A stretch of 64,000 nucleotides of DNA, taken from Tetrapyrgos nigripes. Its lineage: Eukaryota; Basidiomycota; Agaricomycetes; Agaricales; Campanellaceae. Both the position numbers and the translations under genes were made by a program. The notes under the pieces were generated by a model. It was not told the DNA's origin and ran no database searches. It was given only the letters and a program-made list of their open reading frames with translations. Positions 1 to 11,046 of this stretch are shown here, in pieces. How positions within the stretch are numbered: position 1 is the first letter of the stretch; every line of letters begins with the position of its first letter. Location of the stretch: the NCBI GenBank assembly GCA_013368315.1, contig JAACJM010000129.1:62001-126000 (forward strand), read 5' to 3'.

Positions 1-653
1 TTACTTTCGATTGTAAGCTGTGCATGGCATAACTAGTGCTCAAACACTGACCATTTACTTTATATCTTATTAGTGTTCGATTGGAATAACTCCCAAAACG
101 GAAAACTGATCGGCTCAATTGGAATCATTAGTGCTCTGATGCAAGGTGGATATGTTCGCCGAGTAACCTCTAAAATCGGGGAGGGCGTCATGGCTCGCAG
201 GGGCGTATCTTCATGCGTAATGGGGCTTGTTCTTCTAGCCATCCTACCCAACTACGTATCCAGCAATCTTACCCTTGCACTTCGACTCCTTCAGCTGGCT
301 GCCGTCTGCATGGCTTTCACTTCTGCTACGGTGGTTAACTCGCTCACTGCCTTTGCGAGTTTGCAATGTGACGAAGGTGGATTTGATCCAGTGACAGGGA
401 AACCTATCAAAGAACATCCTCAGCTGGCGAAAGGCAAAGCTTTAGGTAAATTTAGATCTTCGGGGCAGTTAGGAAGGGCCATAGGACCACTCATTGGTAT
501 GTTGTTTCACTGGAATCAGTAAATTAGATCGCTGATCAAGTTTACGTAGCTTGTGCATCATACTGGACATTTGGTCCCACTTACACCTATGCAGTCGCTG
601 CCGGTGCTATGCTACTCGTTTCTGTTTACATGAGAAGGGCAGTTGTAGTTTAG
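1..653 (+). CDS. MFS transporter, C-terminal part (5' end outside the window)
   Basis: This is the C-terminal part of a major facilitator superfamily permease, by resemblance to the fungal YCR023C-type branch. Exons are 1..12, 74..496 and 550..653, with the stop TAG at 651-653. Both introns are about 55-60 nt with GT-AG borders, and the phases close. The visible protein has a loop beginning FDWNNSQNGKLIG, the MFS-like segment GGYVRR between helices, then hydrophobic helices (SCVMGLVLLAILPNYV and TYAVAAGAMLLVSVYM). This agrees with the last four or so transmembrane helices of a 12-14 helix carrier in the plasma or vacuolar membrane. The substrate cannot be told. It converges with the glycosyltransferase gene that ends at 884. 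Confidence 0.75.
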
Positions 654-883
654 AGAGCGTCTGCAAAAGGAATGTGTATTTCATTCATGTAAAGGAAAGG
701 AATCGTAGGATATATAATTTAGACATCTATCTGAATAGTTTGAACGGTCCTAAGCCGTCTTTTCTTGGTCGGCTAATGGTCTCTTCTTCTGGGAGTCAAG
801 GATAAGAAGGGTATATAGAATTAATGTCTCATCAGTCCTATATGAAGCAGTCAAGTTGTAGTTTTGTATGTCCAAAGAAATGT

Positions 884-2457
884 CTATGAAGCCCGAGGGC
901 CACTCCGAGAACGGCAGTGATCATCATCATCTTCCAAGTCAATAAGCTGCGCTTCTGCCTGAGAGTGATCAGCTGGTGTTGACGCTTCATATAAATGATC
1001 ATCATCAGTGTATCTCTGACCGTGGGATCTTGGTATAGGGCGGGAAAGCATGGGAACAGAGGGTTCATTGCCAAGATCGACATTGGGAGGTTGAGTGGTG
1101 AAGATGGCGGGAAGGAAAAACAAATAGCCCCGGCTCTGACGGCGCCGCCTCGAGCGAGCGGGCGACCGAACTGGTTCTTCAGCGCCTACTAGAGCTGCGA
1201 CTCGACTTCGTACACGACGAAGAGTGTCCATCAACGGTGACGTACGACCATCGTCATTGGAAAAGGAGGATTCAGAGTATGCCGGAGATGACGGCCGCAC
1301 GTCGAAAGGAAGATGGAGGACAGAAATATCCTCGATAGGGGAAGTAGGTGTACTCTCGTCTTCTGATGAATTGGTTGAGCTTGAACTCATCGCAGATCTC
1401 GGCAGGTGGAATTGCCATTGGCCAGTGCGATGTGACCAACGAGGGAAAAGAACGTCGTAGCCACCGATCCGTCGGAGTGAATAACGGCGCTGCTTCCCAG
1501 GTAACGCCACCATTGCCAGACCGGCCAGCAATATTATTAGACCGATCCACATTAAACCCTTGCCCCAATGTCCCAAGAAGCCGATGAAAGCTGCGTCATT
1601 ATCGTGCCAACTACTTCCATAAAAGTGGGTAAAGAACGAATTTGGAGCTTCGCTTTCCTTGGCATTCTTTCCGTATAGGGATTTGGGTAATATGCGGATG
1701 GGGTCGCTTGCGCGAGAGGAAGCATACATGCCATACTGCGCGGAAAGAAACATGGGTCCTGTCGAGAACATGACGGTGGGATAATTGAGAACCCAGGAAT
1801 GGTCAAATGTAATGAGGTTGTGAATCGTCTGGGACAGGAATTGGTGGCCCTTCTCCGCGAACATGAGATCATTGGATACACCGACGGGGATGGTCTTGGG
1901 GAGAATGACGGGATAGACGAGTAGAGGGTCTAGAGGCCGAGTGCATCCAATGTCTAAGTCGAGGTATATCCCACCGTATTTATGAAGGACGAAATAACGA
2001 ATCGCGTCAGCACGTTGGATGTTGTACTGGTAACCGTCAAAGGTATCAAGAAACCATGGATAGTGGTCCGCAATGAACTGTCGCGAGCTCTCGTCTGTCC
2101 ATAATCTATACTCGCTGCGGAAAGGTCAGCAGGCTGTTGAAAGTTGTGAGACATGGACAACACGCACTAGTCGGGCATCATCTGTTGACACTCTTCAGAG
2201 ACAGCTTTCCAACGTGCTGGAAGGTTTTCGGTTCGCCATGTTTGATGAAGTATTCTGGGAATACGTTCGACTTGGCCATGGTCTGAAGCATTCCACCGTT
2301 GGTGATCTGGGAGAATGGGAACCTCGAGTTCGGTTAGATATGCGCTGGGGTCGATAGCAAGATAGTATGTGACTGAAGAAAGGACGACGACTGTTCCAAG
2401 AAGAAAAAGACCAAGAATTATGAGGAAGATGAAAAGGGGGCGACTACGACGGGCCAT
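884..2457 (-). CDS. GT32 glycosyltransferase, probable inositolphosphoceramide mannosyltransferase (SUR1/CSH1 type)
   Basis: Two exons, 2457..2168 and 2114..884, split by a 53-nt intron, give a 506-aa protein. An N-terminal signal anchor (FIFLIILGLFLLGTVVVLSS) is followed by a GT32 domain opening with RIPRILHQTWRTENLPARW. The sugar-nucleotide binding DXD is in GGIYLDLDIG, preceded by NIQRADAIRYFVLHKYGG. A second transmembrane helix (GLMWIGLIILLAGLAMVAL) lies near residue 300, then a long Ser-rich cytosolic tail with acidic patches. Sur1/Csh1 enzymes in the Golgi transfer mannose from GDP-mannose to inositolphosphoceramide; two membrane spans around a GT32 domain fit that group better than soluble Och1. 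The substrate is inferred from family resemblance. The Ser-rich tail of about 180 residues is longer than I would expect in yeast. Confidence 0.8.
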
Positions 2458-2609
2458 AATGATAGGATGAAAGGGAAAGCAATTTTTGTTTTGTTATTTA
2501 TTCGACACCTTCTCCATTAGTCATATCATCCGCATCAGCCATCAGCGGTGTCTCGGCTGTGTCATGTATTGCATATCAGTCTTGGAGTCTTGATTCTACA
2601 TAACCTTCG

Positions 2610-4181
2610 CTAGATTTGCATAGCCTGTCCGAAAACAACTTTCAGATGCGGCTCCAGGTCTTTCAAAGATCCCAAGATACTGCACTCTTTCTCCCATCTT
2701 TGTCCAATCTCTTTCAACTTTCTCAGAGCCTTCAGCCAATCTGCTGGCGACCACTCTTGGCCTCTACGAGCACCTCTTCCTTGGTAGGGTTCCGTTAAAA
2801 ACGTTTCGAGTCGCGGAAGTGGTTGCAGTATTGCCTCTAAACTCAAATCTGTGAATTCCAAATAGCTCAACAGCTCTCCAACTGTCCACTCTGAAACCTT
2901 CTTCCCGTGCGCAGGCCTCAAACTGCGGGCATGTATAGAACGCGAAGCATGCACAGATTGCGATGCTCCGTCGGATGCTGCTCGTTTCTTTCTTTCTAGA
3001 TGCAGAACCAACTCTGCCAGAAGGGATTTAAAGTGCTTGGCGACCTGAAGATGAAGCAGGTTACGGGCATCCACAAACGTGAGGGTAGAATCGTCGTCGT
3101 CTACATCCATATCCATGCTGTTGTCTTCCTTCATGACGGATGACTGCTTGTAGTTTTTGTCGTGAGGTGAAAACTGTTTGAATTCCTCTGGAAGCGCAGT
3201 TGGCCAGATGAATGCTGCAAGCCGACGGCTGGAAGAGGCAGCTTGAGGATCAAATTTCATGATACTCAGGTTGTCTGAAAAACCTGCGGTCATTTTATGT
3301 TCATGTCAAACAACTGTAACTTTACCTCTTAACTGCGCTTCCGTTTCCCCTCTTGCACACAAAATCGTGTCACCAGTACACAACACAGTACGACGGCGAT
3401 GTTTGTCGCAGAAATAGACGGCGCATTGGAGAATTTTTTCATCGTTCGATAGGTAACGCTACACCAAATTAGGATTTGGATTACAACGAAGATCGAGGCT
3501 GCACAAGCTGACCTGGTCGGCACTGGTCGTCTCTGATAAGGCTTGACCTTTGACATGCTTTGTCCTCCTCATTTCTTCAAAAATCCAGGAAGATGCTCGT
3601 CTAGAGAACCATTGCAAGTCTCGTTTATTTGGATCACTCTTCTGACTGTAAACACCAATGAGAGAAGAGTTGTGAATGGTAAAGGACATGACATACTAGT
3701 CTAGTTCATTCAGGACGGCTCTTGGGATAACGATAATAACAGAGATCTTCAACTTCTCAATGTCTTTCAAAAAATCGGCGAAAATGTTCAAAGAGTTTAA
3801 CAAAACGTTGGTGTCGAGTACAAGGAACACTTCGCTCTCGTCTAAAGGTCCCTGTAGAGATAGATTTATCTGGTCATCACCAAACGTACATAGCTAGACG
3901 CACCTGCATCTCTACATCATTGACAATGGTCCCGAACTTCTCCTCGAGAGGTCCAGGGGTCGCGTTTGTGTCGTTAGGTGCTATTAGTATTCAGAGATTG
4001 AGATGAATGAATAAAATAAGAGGAGAATGACCCACTGTTTGCATTGAAGCCTAGACAAAATGCAGACAATCAGTGATTCAAGCGCGAAAGGACTCTCAGT
4101 ATCGCAGAAAGGAGACTGACGATTGGCAGCCATCGAGGCTATAGAAGAATTATATCTCTGGTGGAGGTCAGCGAGAGACAT
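2610..4181 (-). CDS. SWT1: SWT1-like PIN-domain endoribonuclease
   Basis: Seven exons (4181..4121, 4050..4036, 3980..3904, 3851..3697, 3645..3513, 3458..3326, 3283..2610) join in frame to a 415-aa protein. Residues of about 50-190 form a PIN domain: VFLVLDTNVLLNSLN carries the first metal-binding Asp, IIVIPRAVLNELD follows, then SRRASSWIFEEM, and TVLCTGDTILCARGE carries the last acidic site. Swt1 is a nuclear endonuclease that removes unspliced or poorly packaged mRNPs near the nuclear pore. The C-terminal 220 residues are helical and charged, with an acidic patch (MDMDVDDDDS). Exon 2 is only 15 nt and exon 3 is 77 nt, so automatic predictors may miss the start. The assignment rests on the PIN motif order and family memory. 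Confidence 0.82.
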
Positions 4182-5352
4182 GAAGGTGACGCACCTGTTC
4201 TATTGATTTGCAAATAGAAAGACGACAAAGGGAAGTGCGCAAGTGGCAACTTGTCTGAAGGAGGCCGAAGTGATACGCGTTCACGTGATCCTTTTGACGC
4301 GTTTCCTAAGTCCTTCAGGTTCGAAACGAATTACGTTTTTATACAGCTCTAATCTACTGAAGCCTTGCCAACTACCTAGTAGAGAATGCCCATCCCAGAT
4401 GTGTCCCATCCATTTTTCTCTAGGAATTCCGCGAACAACTTCATGAGTACACTGCTTTCAGAAATTGCGGCCCCGGCAAGGAATATGTCACGAAGAGAAA
4501 TCATTGGGCTTCCAAAACTGAAAACAAAGACTGGCGGTAACGAATCTAACGTAAGTATGAAGGTCCATCCAAACGATGAGGATTCTGTTAAGAGACTGGG
4601 TCAGCTTCTGCGATAGTTTGGCTGTCTGAAGACACCCACCCGAAGAAAGCGCCTAGCAAAGCAAAGGCATTTCATGATCATCCTGTAGTCTCTACCAACA
4701 AATTGGATAATGTGAATCCAGCAATGGAATCGTGAAGGGACCAGCCAGAGCAGCACCCGAGGAGATACAGTATCCATAGAGAACAAGGCTATGTACTGCG
4801 CACTCGATCATGCTCCACTATAACTTAGTGGGCGGCATGCTTGACAGCAAAAACTTCCGGACGGGCCCAGCATTGTACTTGAAGTACTAGTGGTCATGGG
4901 CAGGCCACCGTGCATCGCTAGAGCTTTACCGGTACGGTGATGAAGTGTGAGAAATAAACGTCGTCCAAAACCGTTCTCATCAAGTTCTCATGCTCAAGCT
5001 CAAGAACGGCGAGCAATTGCAACGCCTCAAGTTTATACCTCTCTTGAGGCTATTACGACCTCAAAAGGGTGTTGGGAAACAGTTTTCCGTTGCTCGATTC
5101 CAGCCTCAGCCCGAGACGGCGAGAAATAGAATTTCCTCTCTAGATCTCGTTCTACAAGACTGCAACTCACTATCGCAACTCTTCTGCTCGAGCTTACATT
5201 TCACATTGCTACAAAGGAGTGCGCGACGGCACTTCGAGGACATACATTCAAAACTACTGTTACAAAGTCGACGCAAGCCTTGGACTTTCAGAATGGCTGA
5301 CTACAAATCGTTCACTCGGTCAATTTACGGTAGTGGCTGTTGAAGGTGCGAC
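4182..5352. other. Gene-poor stretch with one possible unresolved plus-strand coding segment
   Basis: No complete gene could be built here. The only stretch that looks protein-like is on the plus strand at about 5157-5337. It has no stop, carries several Cys/Tyr residues (ISHCYKG, QNYCYKVDASLGLSEW, GQFTVVAVE) and ends at a possible donor GTGCGA. Upstream, its frame is closed by a TAG at about 5141. It could be a terminal exon, a decayed gene or chance. The other open frames (4243-4616 plus, 4601-4786 minus, 4947-5343 plus) show no family motif and no consistent splice structure. Confidence 0.4.
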
Positions 5353-5779
5353 TTACAGCTGGCCATTGATCGTGTTGGAACCACCACTGACTGTGAACTG
5401 GCCGTCTCCCTTGATAGAGATTCTGCAATCCCCCTCCCCCTTGTAGAACCAGTTGGTGGAGGAACTGGTGAATGCGACGGACCAGTCTCCTGGGCCCTGA
5501 ACTAGGACATGGTCAGTATTGATTCGTTGGTCTCGACATCAGGGGATATTACCGCTGTTGCCTTTGTCTGACATCTTCAAGTATCCTCTTCCTATACGAA
5601 GGGCAGTGAGCAAGGTGACACCGCAAGCCATATCACGAACACTGACCTGGGATAACAAGGACCCAGTTGCCCCCGATGGGGCCTGTGGGACCGACTATTT
5701 GCTCATTCGAGGGGTCACCCCCACAGATGATGCTGCTGTGGTTTCCCCCGTCGACGGTGATCTGAGTGATTCTCCACAT
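5353..5779 (-). CDS. Small orphan protein, 106 aa, Gly/Ser/Thr-rich, unknown function
   Basis: I do not recognise this gene. Three exons (5779..5647, 5591..5553, 5501..5353) join with matching phases to 106 residues from MWRITQITVDGG to NTINGQL. Introns are 55 and 51 nt with good GT-AG signals (GTCAGT, GTAATA). A TATAAAAG box lies 76 nt upstream of the ATG, followed by a CT-rich leader, which supports this start. The protein has no signal peptide and no transmembrane helix. It is rich in Gly, Ser, Thr and Asn with alternating beta-like patterns (GDWSVAFTSSSTNWFYKGEG, ISIKGDGQFTVSGG) and two Cys, which suggests a compact beta-sandwich or lectin-like fold; that is inference only. The donor-like GTAAGT overlapping the stop means a longer alternative 3' end is possible. 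Confidence 0.6.
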
Positions 5780-5854
5780 TGTCAGTGAACGAGAGGCTGT
5801 CGATGAAAACTGATTCTCGTAGGAAGTTGGTTGGCCGAGCTGAGCTAGGCCTGA

Positions 5855-5862
5855 CTTTTATA
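5855..5862 (-). promoter_or_regulatory. TATA box of the orphan gene
   Basis: TATAAAAG on the minus strand, 76 nt upstream of the ATG of the 106-aa orphan gene. A pyrimidine-rich tract follows before the ATG, which sits in the context CTGACAATG. The spacing fits a fungal TATA promoter with a 40-50 nt leader. No other start in this region has a comparable element. Confidence 0.55.
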
Positions 5863-6652
5863 ACGGTCTCCCACTTTCAATCGTCACGGTATGGTTTTCT
5901 AGAACGGTGGTGCAAATGGTCTAATTACTGAAGCTTACTTGGGGGTTCCTGTGGCGGAAAAGAACGAAGGGCCAAGCAAGACTGCTGTACAACTTTTTGC
6001 TCTTGTTAGTTATAAACAGAGATTTTATTTACTACAGCCGATACTACTAGTTACTATAACAGTGATATCTGGCGTGCAACAAGGAAAGACCAGTGGGAAA
6101 TGTCTTGAAGGTTGTTGCCACAATGACAGTTGGGTCCTGATAAGAAGCTCAGAAAAATCTGCAGGGCTGGTAAGAGGACTTAAGTGATTCTCAGGAATTG
6201 CTGGAAAGGATAAATGAGTATCTTACTGCTTGACATACGGTATGGATACTGAATCGGTAGGACCATGTAGGTAAGTACGAAACTTCCATGGCTTAAATCT
6301 GGGTCAGTTATGAGCTATGGGGGGTAATAAAGGAATATGTCAAGTTACCTCAAGTATCGTACCTTAGCTATCTTCGCCAGGACGCGCACAGCATCGAAGA
6401 GAAGGAGGCAAGCACTGTTCGGTATTTGCCGACACGCCATCACGTCGTAGGCGCCGCTGAGAGAAACCCGCACTTATGCAAGTCGGGTTTTTTCCAAAAT
6501 AATCTAATCTAATCAAATACCGTGGGTAATGAGGCCTTGAGGTAACGAGGTTTCTACTACCATCATTAAAAATTCTGTCAGTGTCAAAAGCACCTGATGA
6601 TATCCTCCTCAATCAGTTGGAAATGAATCTGGGCATCTAACAAGGACCCTCA
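5863..6652. other. Intergenic, no gene seen
   Basis: Divergent spacer between the orphan gene and the PhoD-like gene. Frames are short and without motifs on either strand. I see no RNA gene and no strong repeat. Confidence 0.5.
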
Positions 6653-8439
6653 ATGACTCAGTTCGGGAATCTTGTGCAGTTTGGTGCAGTTGTTGCGTCT
6701 GCGCAAATCAAGGTCGCATCCTATGTCTTTCTTCGTATGGTCAGCTGGAGCTTTCATTCTTACTTCTCTTTACCTCCGACTTATGTTGACCTAGCTTCCT
6801 TTGGGGTACAAGTTTCTCCCCAAGATTCTGACGTCGTATGCTGTATTTACAGCAGGCTTACTCTTGCATCTGCGTTTTCAACGTCGGACGGCCGCGGCGT
6901 TTGTCCTGGATGGTATAGTCAACACACTAATCCTACTTTTCATCGCCGATTTTCTCTATCGAGGACACTTCCTACATCCGGCCAATGACCTTTCCTTTTC
7001 TCGCCTAGGCTTTGTGGATGAAACCAACTCTCATATCGTTATAAGGCACCCCAACGCCTCCAATTACACCCTCACATACGTTTCTCATGACGGTAAAGCG
7101 AGCGTAGAAGCTTTCATTACTGCCTCAGAAGACTACACCTCTTCGGTTGTATTGACTGGTCTCACACCATCCACCCGCTACAATTACACCACCAGTCTTG
7201 GTCACTCAGGTACATTTCGCACATCATCAACGCCCCAGAAGAGGTTCTCCTTCATCAGTAGCTCCTGCTGGAACCCTTTCTACCCTTACGATCCATTATC
7301 CCATGCTCTTTCTATTCCAGGACTGCGGTACTTGAACGACTATGTAGAAGACAAGATGGATCATGACCCAGACTTCGTCTTCTTGCTCGGCGACTTTTAC
7401 TACAGTGACTTGCCGATCCAACTCGCGCCCTACACACGAGAATACTACACGAAGTTATTCCGTCAAGTCTACGCTTCGCCTGATTGGACGTACAAGTTGA
7501 GAAATATACCTTGGTTGCATATGTTTGATGATCATGAACTGGTCAACGATTTCTACCCACAGATGGTTGAAGGTGGAGTGAGTCCTTTTCCTCGGAAAAG
7601 TAAGAACAAAATTTGACATGTCATTGATAGGACATGTACAACAAAGCCATGGACCCCTTCGTATCATATCAGCACCGAGCCAATCCATCTTCAAAGGATA
7701 CCTCCAAGTTTTACTACACATTCAGGCGCGGCGATGCCTCGTTTTTTGTACTGGATACGCGTTCCTATCGTGACGTACCCCCACCAAAACACGGAGAGAA
7801 TGGTGGTCTGGGGACACGGTCCATGCTAGGAAAGCAGCAGCTAGAAGAGTTGGAAGAATGGATCAGGAAAGAAAAAGGTTGGAAGGTCATCGTAAGCGGC
7901 GTGCCTTTCACCAGGGTCAGTGTTCTATGCTCTGTCCACCTGTACTGAGCCATTAAATCTGCCTCATCTTCATAGAACTGGAGCGAAGGCGGGGATGAGA
8001 TGGACTCTTGGGCTGGGTATCTTGAGGAACGACAGCATATCTTTGAGCTGCTTTGGAAGTATGGAGGGGGTGTTGTCATCAGTGGAGATCGTCACGAGCA
8101 TGGTATGAATTCACCAAGTACTATGTCTGCTTCAACTGACGATTTTATTTTGCAGCGACAGTCAAGTTTCCTCCTCCTGCATTGTCTGGTTATCCAGAAG
8201 AACACACAGTCATCGAATTCTCCACATCGCCTCTGTCGTTCTTTTTCCAACCGGTCATACGAGAATATGTTACTCACGAGCCAACCGATATAACAATTCA
8301 CCACGAATACTACGGTTCTTCAAAGTTCGGAGTTTTCGAGTTTGATTCGGTGAGTGAGCAAAAGTGGTTTATCAAGTTCAAGTTGGTTGTAGACGGGAAG
8401 GAAAAGTGGGACTACATTCATACATGGCATCGTACATGA
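6653..8439 (+). CDS. PhoD-like alkaline phosphatase/metallophosphatase, membrane anchored
   Basis: Five exons (6653..6739, 6795..7577, 7631..7915, 7976..8102, 8156..8439) give 521 aa. The N-terminus is hydrophobic, with helices around residues 8-20 and 38-80 (YAVFTAGLLLHLRF, GIVNTLILLFIADFLY), suggesting membrane insertion. A fibronectin-like beta segment follows, then the PhoD metallophosphatase core: SSCWNPF, FVFLLGDFYYSD (metal-binding GD), HMFDDHELVNDF, SFFVLDTRSYRD and, near the end, ISGDRHEH. PhoD enzymes are phosphodiesterases/phosphomonoesterases using iron and calcium. Homologues of this layout occur widely in fungi without a defined substrate. The start is chosen as the first ATG whose exon joins in frame to the core. 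Confidence 0.85.
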
Positions 8440-8573
8440 CTGACTGGTTTCGTAAAGTATTTGGTACTGGTATATAAAAACACTTGCAAAAGGTATACAT
8501 ATATGTGACTGCTACAATTGTCAGCGTTGAAAACAAGATGAGACAGAAAACCCCCAGAAGATACATTGATGCT

Positions 8574-10041
8574 TTAAGTTTCCAACTCGTCCGAATAATA
8601 TTCACCTGGATCCATAGACCCCATCAAACCCTCTTCATCTGAATAATCGCTGTCTTCCTCCCATGGCTTGCGTTTGACCTCCAACTCAGAGCCAGTCTGG
8701 TTTGGCCAGCGCGCTTCTCTTTGTTTGTCTAGAGGCTCACCGCCGGCCATTTCCTTGCACGCCATCAGGGTATACTTTTGAAACAGTGTAAGGGAATTAG
8801 TCAATTGAGAAAACGACATGTCAACTCACATGAGCGTCGTTTCCGGCGTTGTGCAGATATTCCGTCGAGATCTGGAGAAGACGACACATTCGTTCTAGGG
8901 AACGTGTATCGCGCTGGCCCTCAAGAGCAGCGAAAAGGTCCGCCGTGTCGATGACAAACAAGCCTTCTGCAGGAGGAGAAGCTGGTAGCACAAAGGCTAG
9001 GCCATCAAGAGGAGCATCTATCTCCTTGTATTTAAGGTATCTGCAAAAGTATCACCTTGAGCAAGTGGAGAGAACGATAGAAAACAATTTGTACTTGATG
9101 TCCTGAGCACGATCATGAAACACCAGAAAGAGCGGGCCATAGCTCTTCATCCTGGTGAAAAGTGCATGGATCTTCGTTTTGAGTTCGGCTTTGGGTACGA
9201 TTTCGCTGGTTCCAAATCGGAAATGCTGTTTTGGAGATTCGAGCGACGAATATGATCAGGAAGAGGAGACAAACTGACCCGTCGGTTGTCTGGGACATAC
9301 TTTCCGTTCGTGTAAAGCTGACGCTCCTTGACGATCCAATGACCATCTTCAACGACCTCTTGCCCGTTCTCGAAATGCAAGGCACTGTAGCCGAATTCTG
9401 TGATCATCCCATGCTCCATCTCCCAACCTTCAAAGTCAATCGCGAGCCAAGGGGCCTTCTTCTCTAGAAAGATATTGCGAGCCTGTTCAAAATTACGCCG
9501 ACGATTGGCCAAAACAGAATTATTGGATTTGGAGATTTTTTTGTTGATTTTGTTCTGTTCCTATAGAGTCATCAGTAGCAGCGACTAATAACAGACCTGA
9601 TGTGAACTACCTTGAGATGCATTTTCAGGTCACCTCCCGTCTTGAAAGTGACCGGGGACACACCTTGAAGGAAGGCTTCTGTCAAAAGACAGTCCGAGTA
9701 TGGTAGAGGGATTATTTTTTCTGTCAATTGCATCGCGTGTAGCCAGTAGCGAATGTAATCAATTTGTTTTGACGAGAACAAAAGGCGATTTTCGCCATTG
9801 GGAAATATTCCTAGAAAGAGTTGTGCTCCATCTTGGTTTGGGAGACGCAGAGGATGGTCTGGATGCACGAGCGCGTCGTGAGCCAAGATGGCCTTGACTT
9901 TTTCGCGATCTTCGGGAGATAAGGCCTTTTCAGCCCTAGATAAAAATTGAGACAGCAAACGATGAAAGAAAGAGAAGAAACCTACCACTCAAACCAGATG
10001 TCTGTGTACCTATAGTAGCCAGTGACAATGGGGACGGTCAT
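8574..10041 (-). CDS. Gfd2/YDR514C-type RNase H-like domain protein
   Basis: Six exons (10041..9986, 9935..9611, 9560..9279, 9225..9095, 9040..8830, 8774..8574) give 401 aa with clean phases. Residues of about 160-330 form an RNase H-like 3'-5' exonuclease fold: APWLAIDFEGWEMEHGMITE carries the DxE pair, FLVFHDRAQDIKYLK the central Asp, and EYLHNAGNDAHYTLMACKEM the last Asp. This arrangement is known from yeast Gfd2 and YDR514C and fungal relatives; Gfd2 is linked to mRNA export with Dbp5, and catalytic activity has not been shown as far as I know. The C-terminus is acidic (DSDYSDEEG). The gene is head-to-head with CENP-A, ATGs 82 bp apart. Confidence 0.8.
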
Positions 10042-10123
10042 AGTCGATGATGAAAGAAGTCACGGTCATGGGGTTGTTGAAACTCCTAATTTAGAACTCG
10101 GCTAACTTTCTTGTCTGCTTCCA

Positions 10124-10800
10124 ATGGCTCAGACTGTAGCCTCTGCCTCAAAACGCAAGGCACGTCCCTCAGGCTCAGATCCCCCTACCCCGGCCACAAA
10201 GAAGACAAGGACTGGTACAGCCCGCAAGAGCACCGGTGGAAAACCCCCTCGTCGTCAGTCCAATCCCCAGCCCCAGCAAGGTTCGTGTTCCTTCGTCTCC
10301 CATCGTGTCAATCCATTCCAACATCGTTCTTGTAGAGGAACCTCCCGCAAAGAAGCGCAGGTATAGACCAGGCACTGTTGCATTGCGCGAAATTCGCAAA
10401 TACCAAAAGAGCACCGACCTGTTAATCCGAAAGCTGCCGTTTTCTCGTTTAGTAAGTTCAGTCTGGGTTGTCTTTGTGCGTTATGTTTGACTTTTCTACT
10501 TTTCTTTTTAGGTACGAGAAATTGCTATGGATATGACCACAGATATGAACGGCAATATGGACGATGGAGGACTGCGATGGCAGAGTTCTGCAATTCAGGC
10601 ACTACAGGAAGCTACAGAGGCGTTTTTGGTTCATCTATTCGAAGACGCGTGCGTTACACTCTTCTCATCGTCATCGCACTCCCATTTATTCCTCTCCCTC
10701 CAGTAACCTTTGTGCCTTGCATGCTAAACGTGTCACCATCATGCAACGCGACATCCAACTCGCACGACGAATAAGAGGTCCGTGGGGTGGTGTCTCTTAA
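10124..10800 (+). CDS. CSE4: Centromeric histone H3 variant CENP-A (CENH3)
   Basis: Four exons (10124..10280, 10336..10451, 10512..10648, 10704..10800) encode 168 aa. The C-terminal histone fold is H3-like ([64 protein letters not shown]). CENP-A hallmarks are all present: a lengthened loop 1 ([13 protein letters not shown]), Trp instead of the usual Phe before QSSA, a divergent N-terminus and a short C-terminal tail (RGPWGGVS). It replaces H3 in centromeric nucleosomes and founds the kinetochore. The tail carries the piece [14 protein letters not shown] at residues 32-45, nearly identical to H3 residues 6-19. Introns are 51-60 nt. An ordinary H3 is excluded by the loop 1 insertion, the tail and the intron-rich structure. 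Confidence 0.95.
10217..10258 (+). other. H3 tail-like motif inside CENP-A
   Basis: Codons 32-45 of CENP-A read [14 protein letters not shown]. Canonical H3 residues 6-19 are [14 protein letters not shown], so 12 of 14 positions match. Lys35 aligns with H3 K9,Ser36 with S10 and Lys40 with K14. The motif is displaced by a 31-residue N-terminal extension. Confidence 0.85.
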
Positions 10801-11046
10801 ATTTGTACCCTCATATTACGACTGCTGTATCTGTATAAAACCTTGACATCCCGAACGACACCTGAATCTAATCATGGGAGATATGTTAGTACCTCGTTGT
10901 GGAACTCATTGAATAAGTGTGCAGGTCATATTAGATCAAGAGACATTCCTCGGGCACCCACCACATCCTCTTGGGACGACTAAAAGGGGGTCCCTCACAA
11001 CCACGAGTTTTTTCATTCCAGTCCAAAAAGCGAATTGCCGCTCACC

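Noticed and set aside
838..1568. Overlapping open frames on both strands within the glycosyltransferase gene
   Set aside because: They lie in other frames of the Ser-rich tail of the GT32 gene, whose frame is continuous to 884.
4601..4786. Minus-strand open frame of 61 codons with hydrophobic and basic residues
   Set aside because: No family motif, no promoter or splice context; length is expected by chance.
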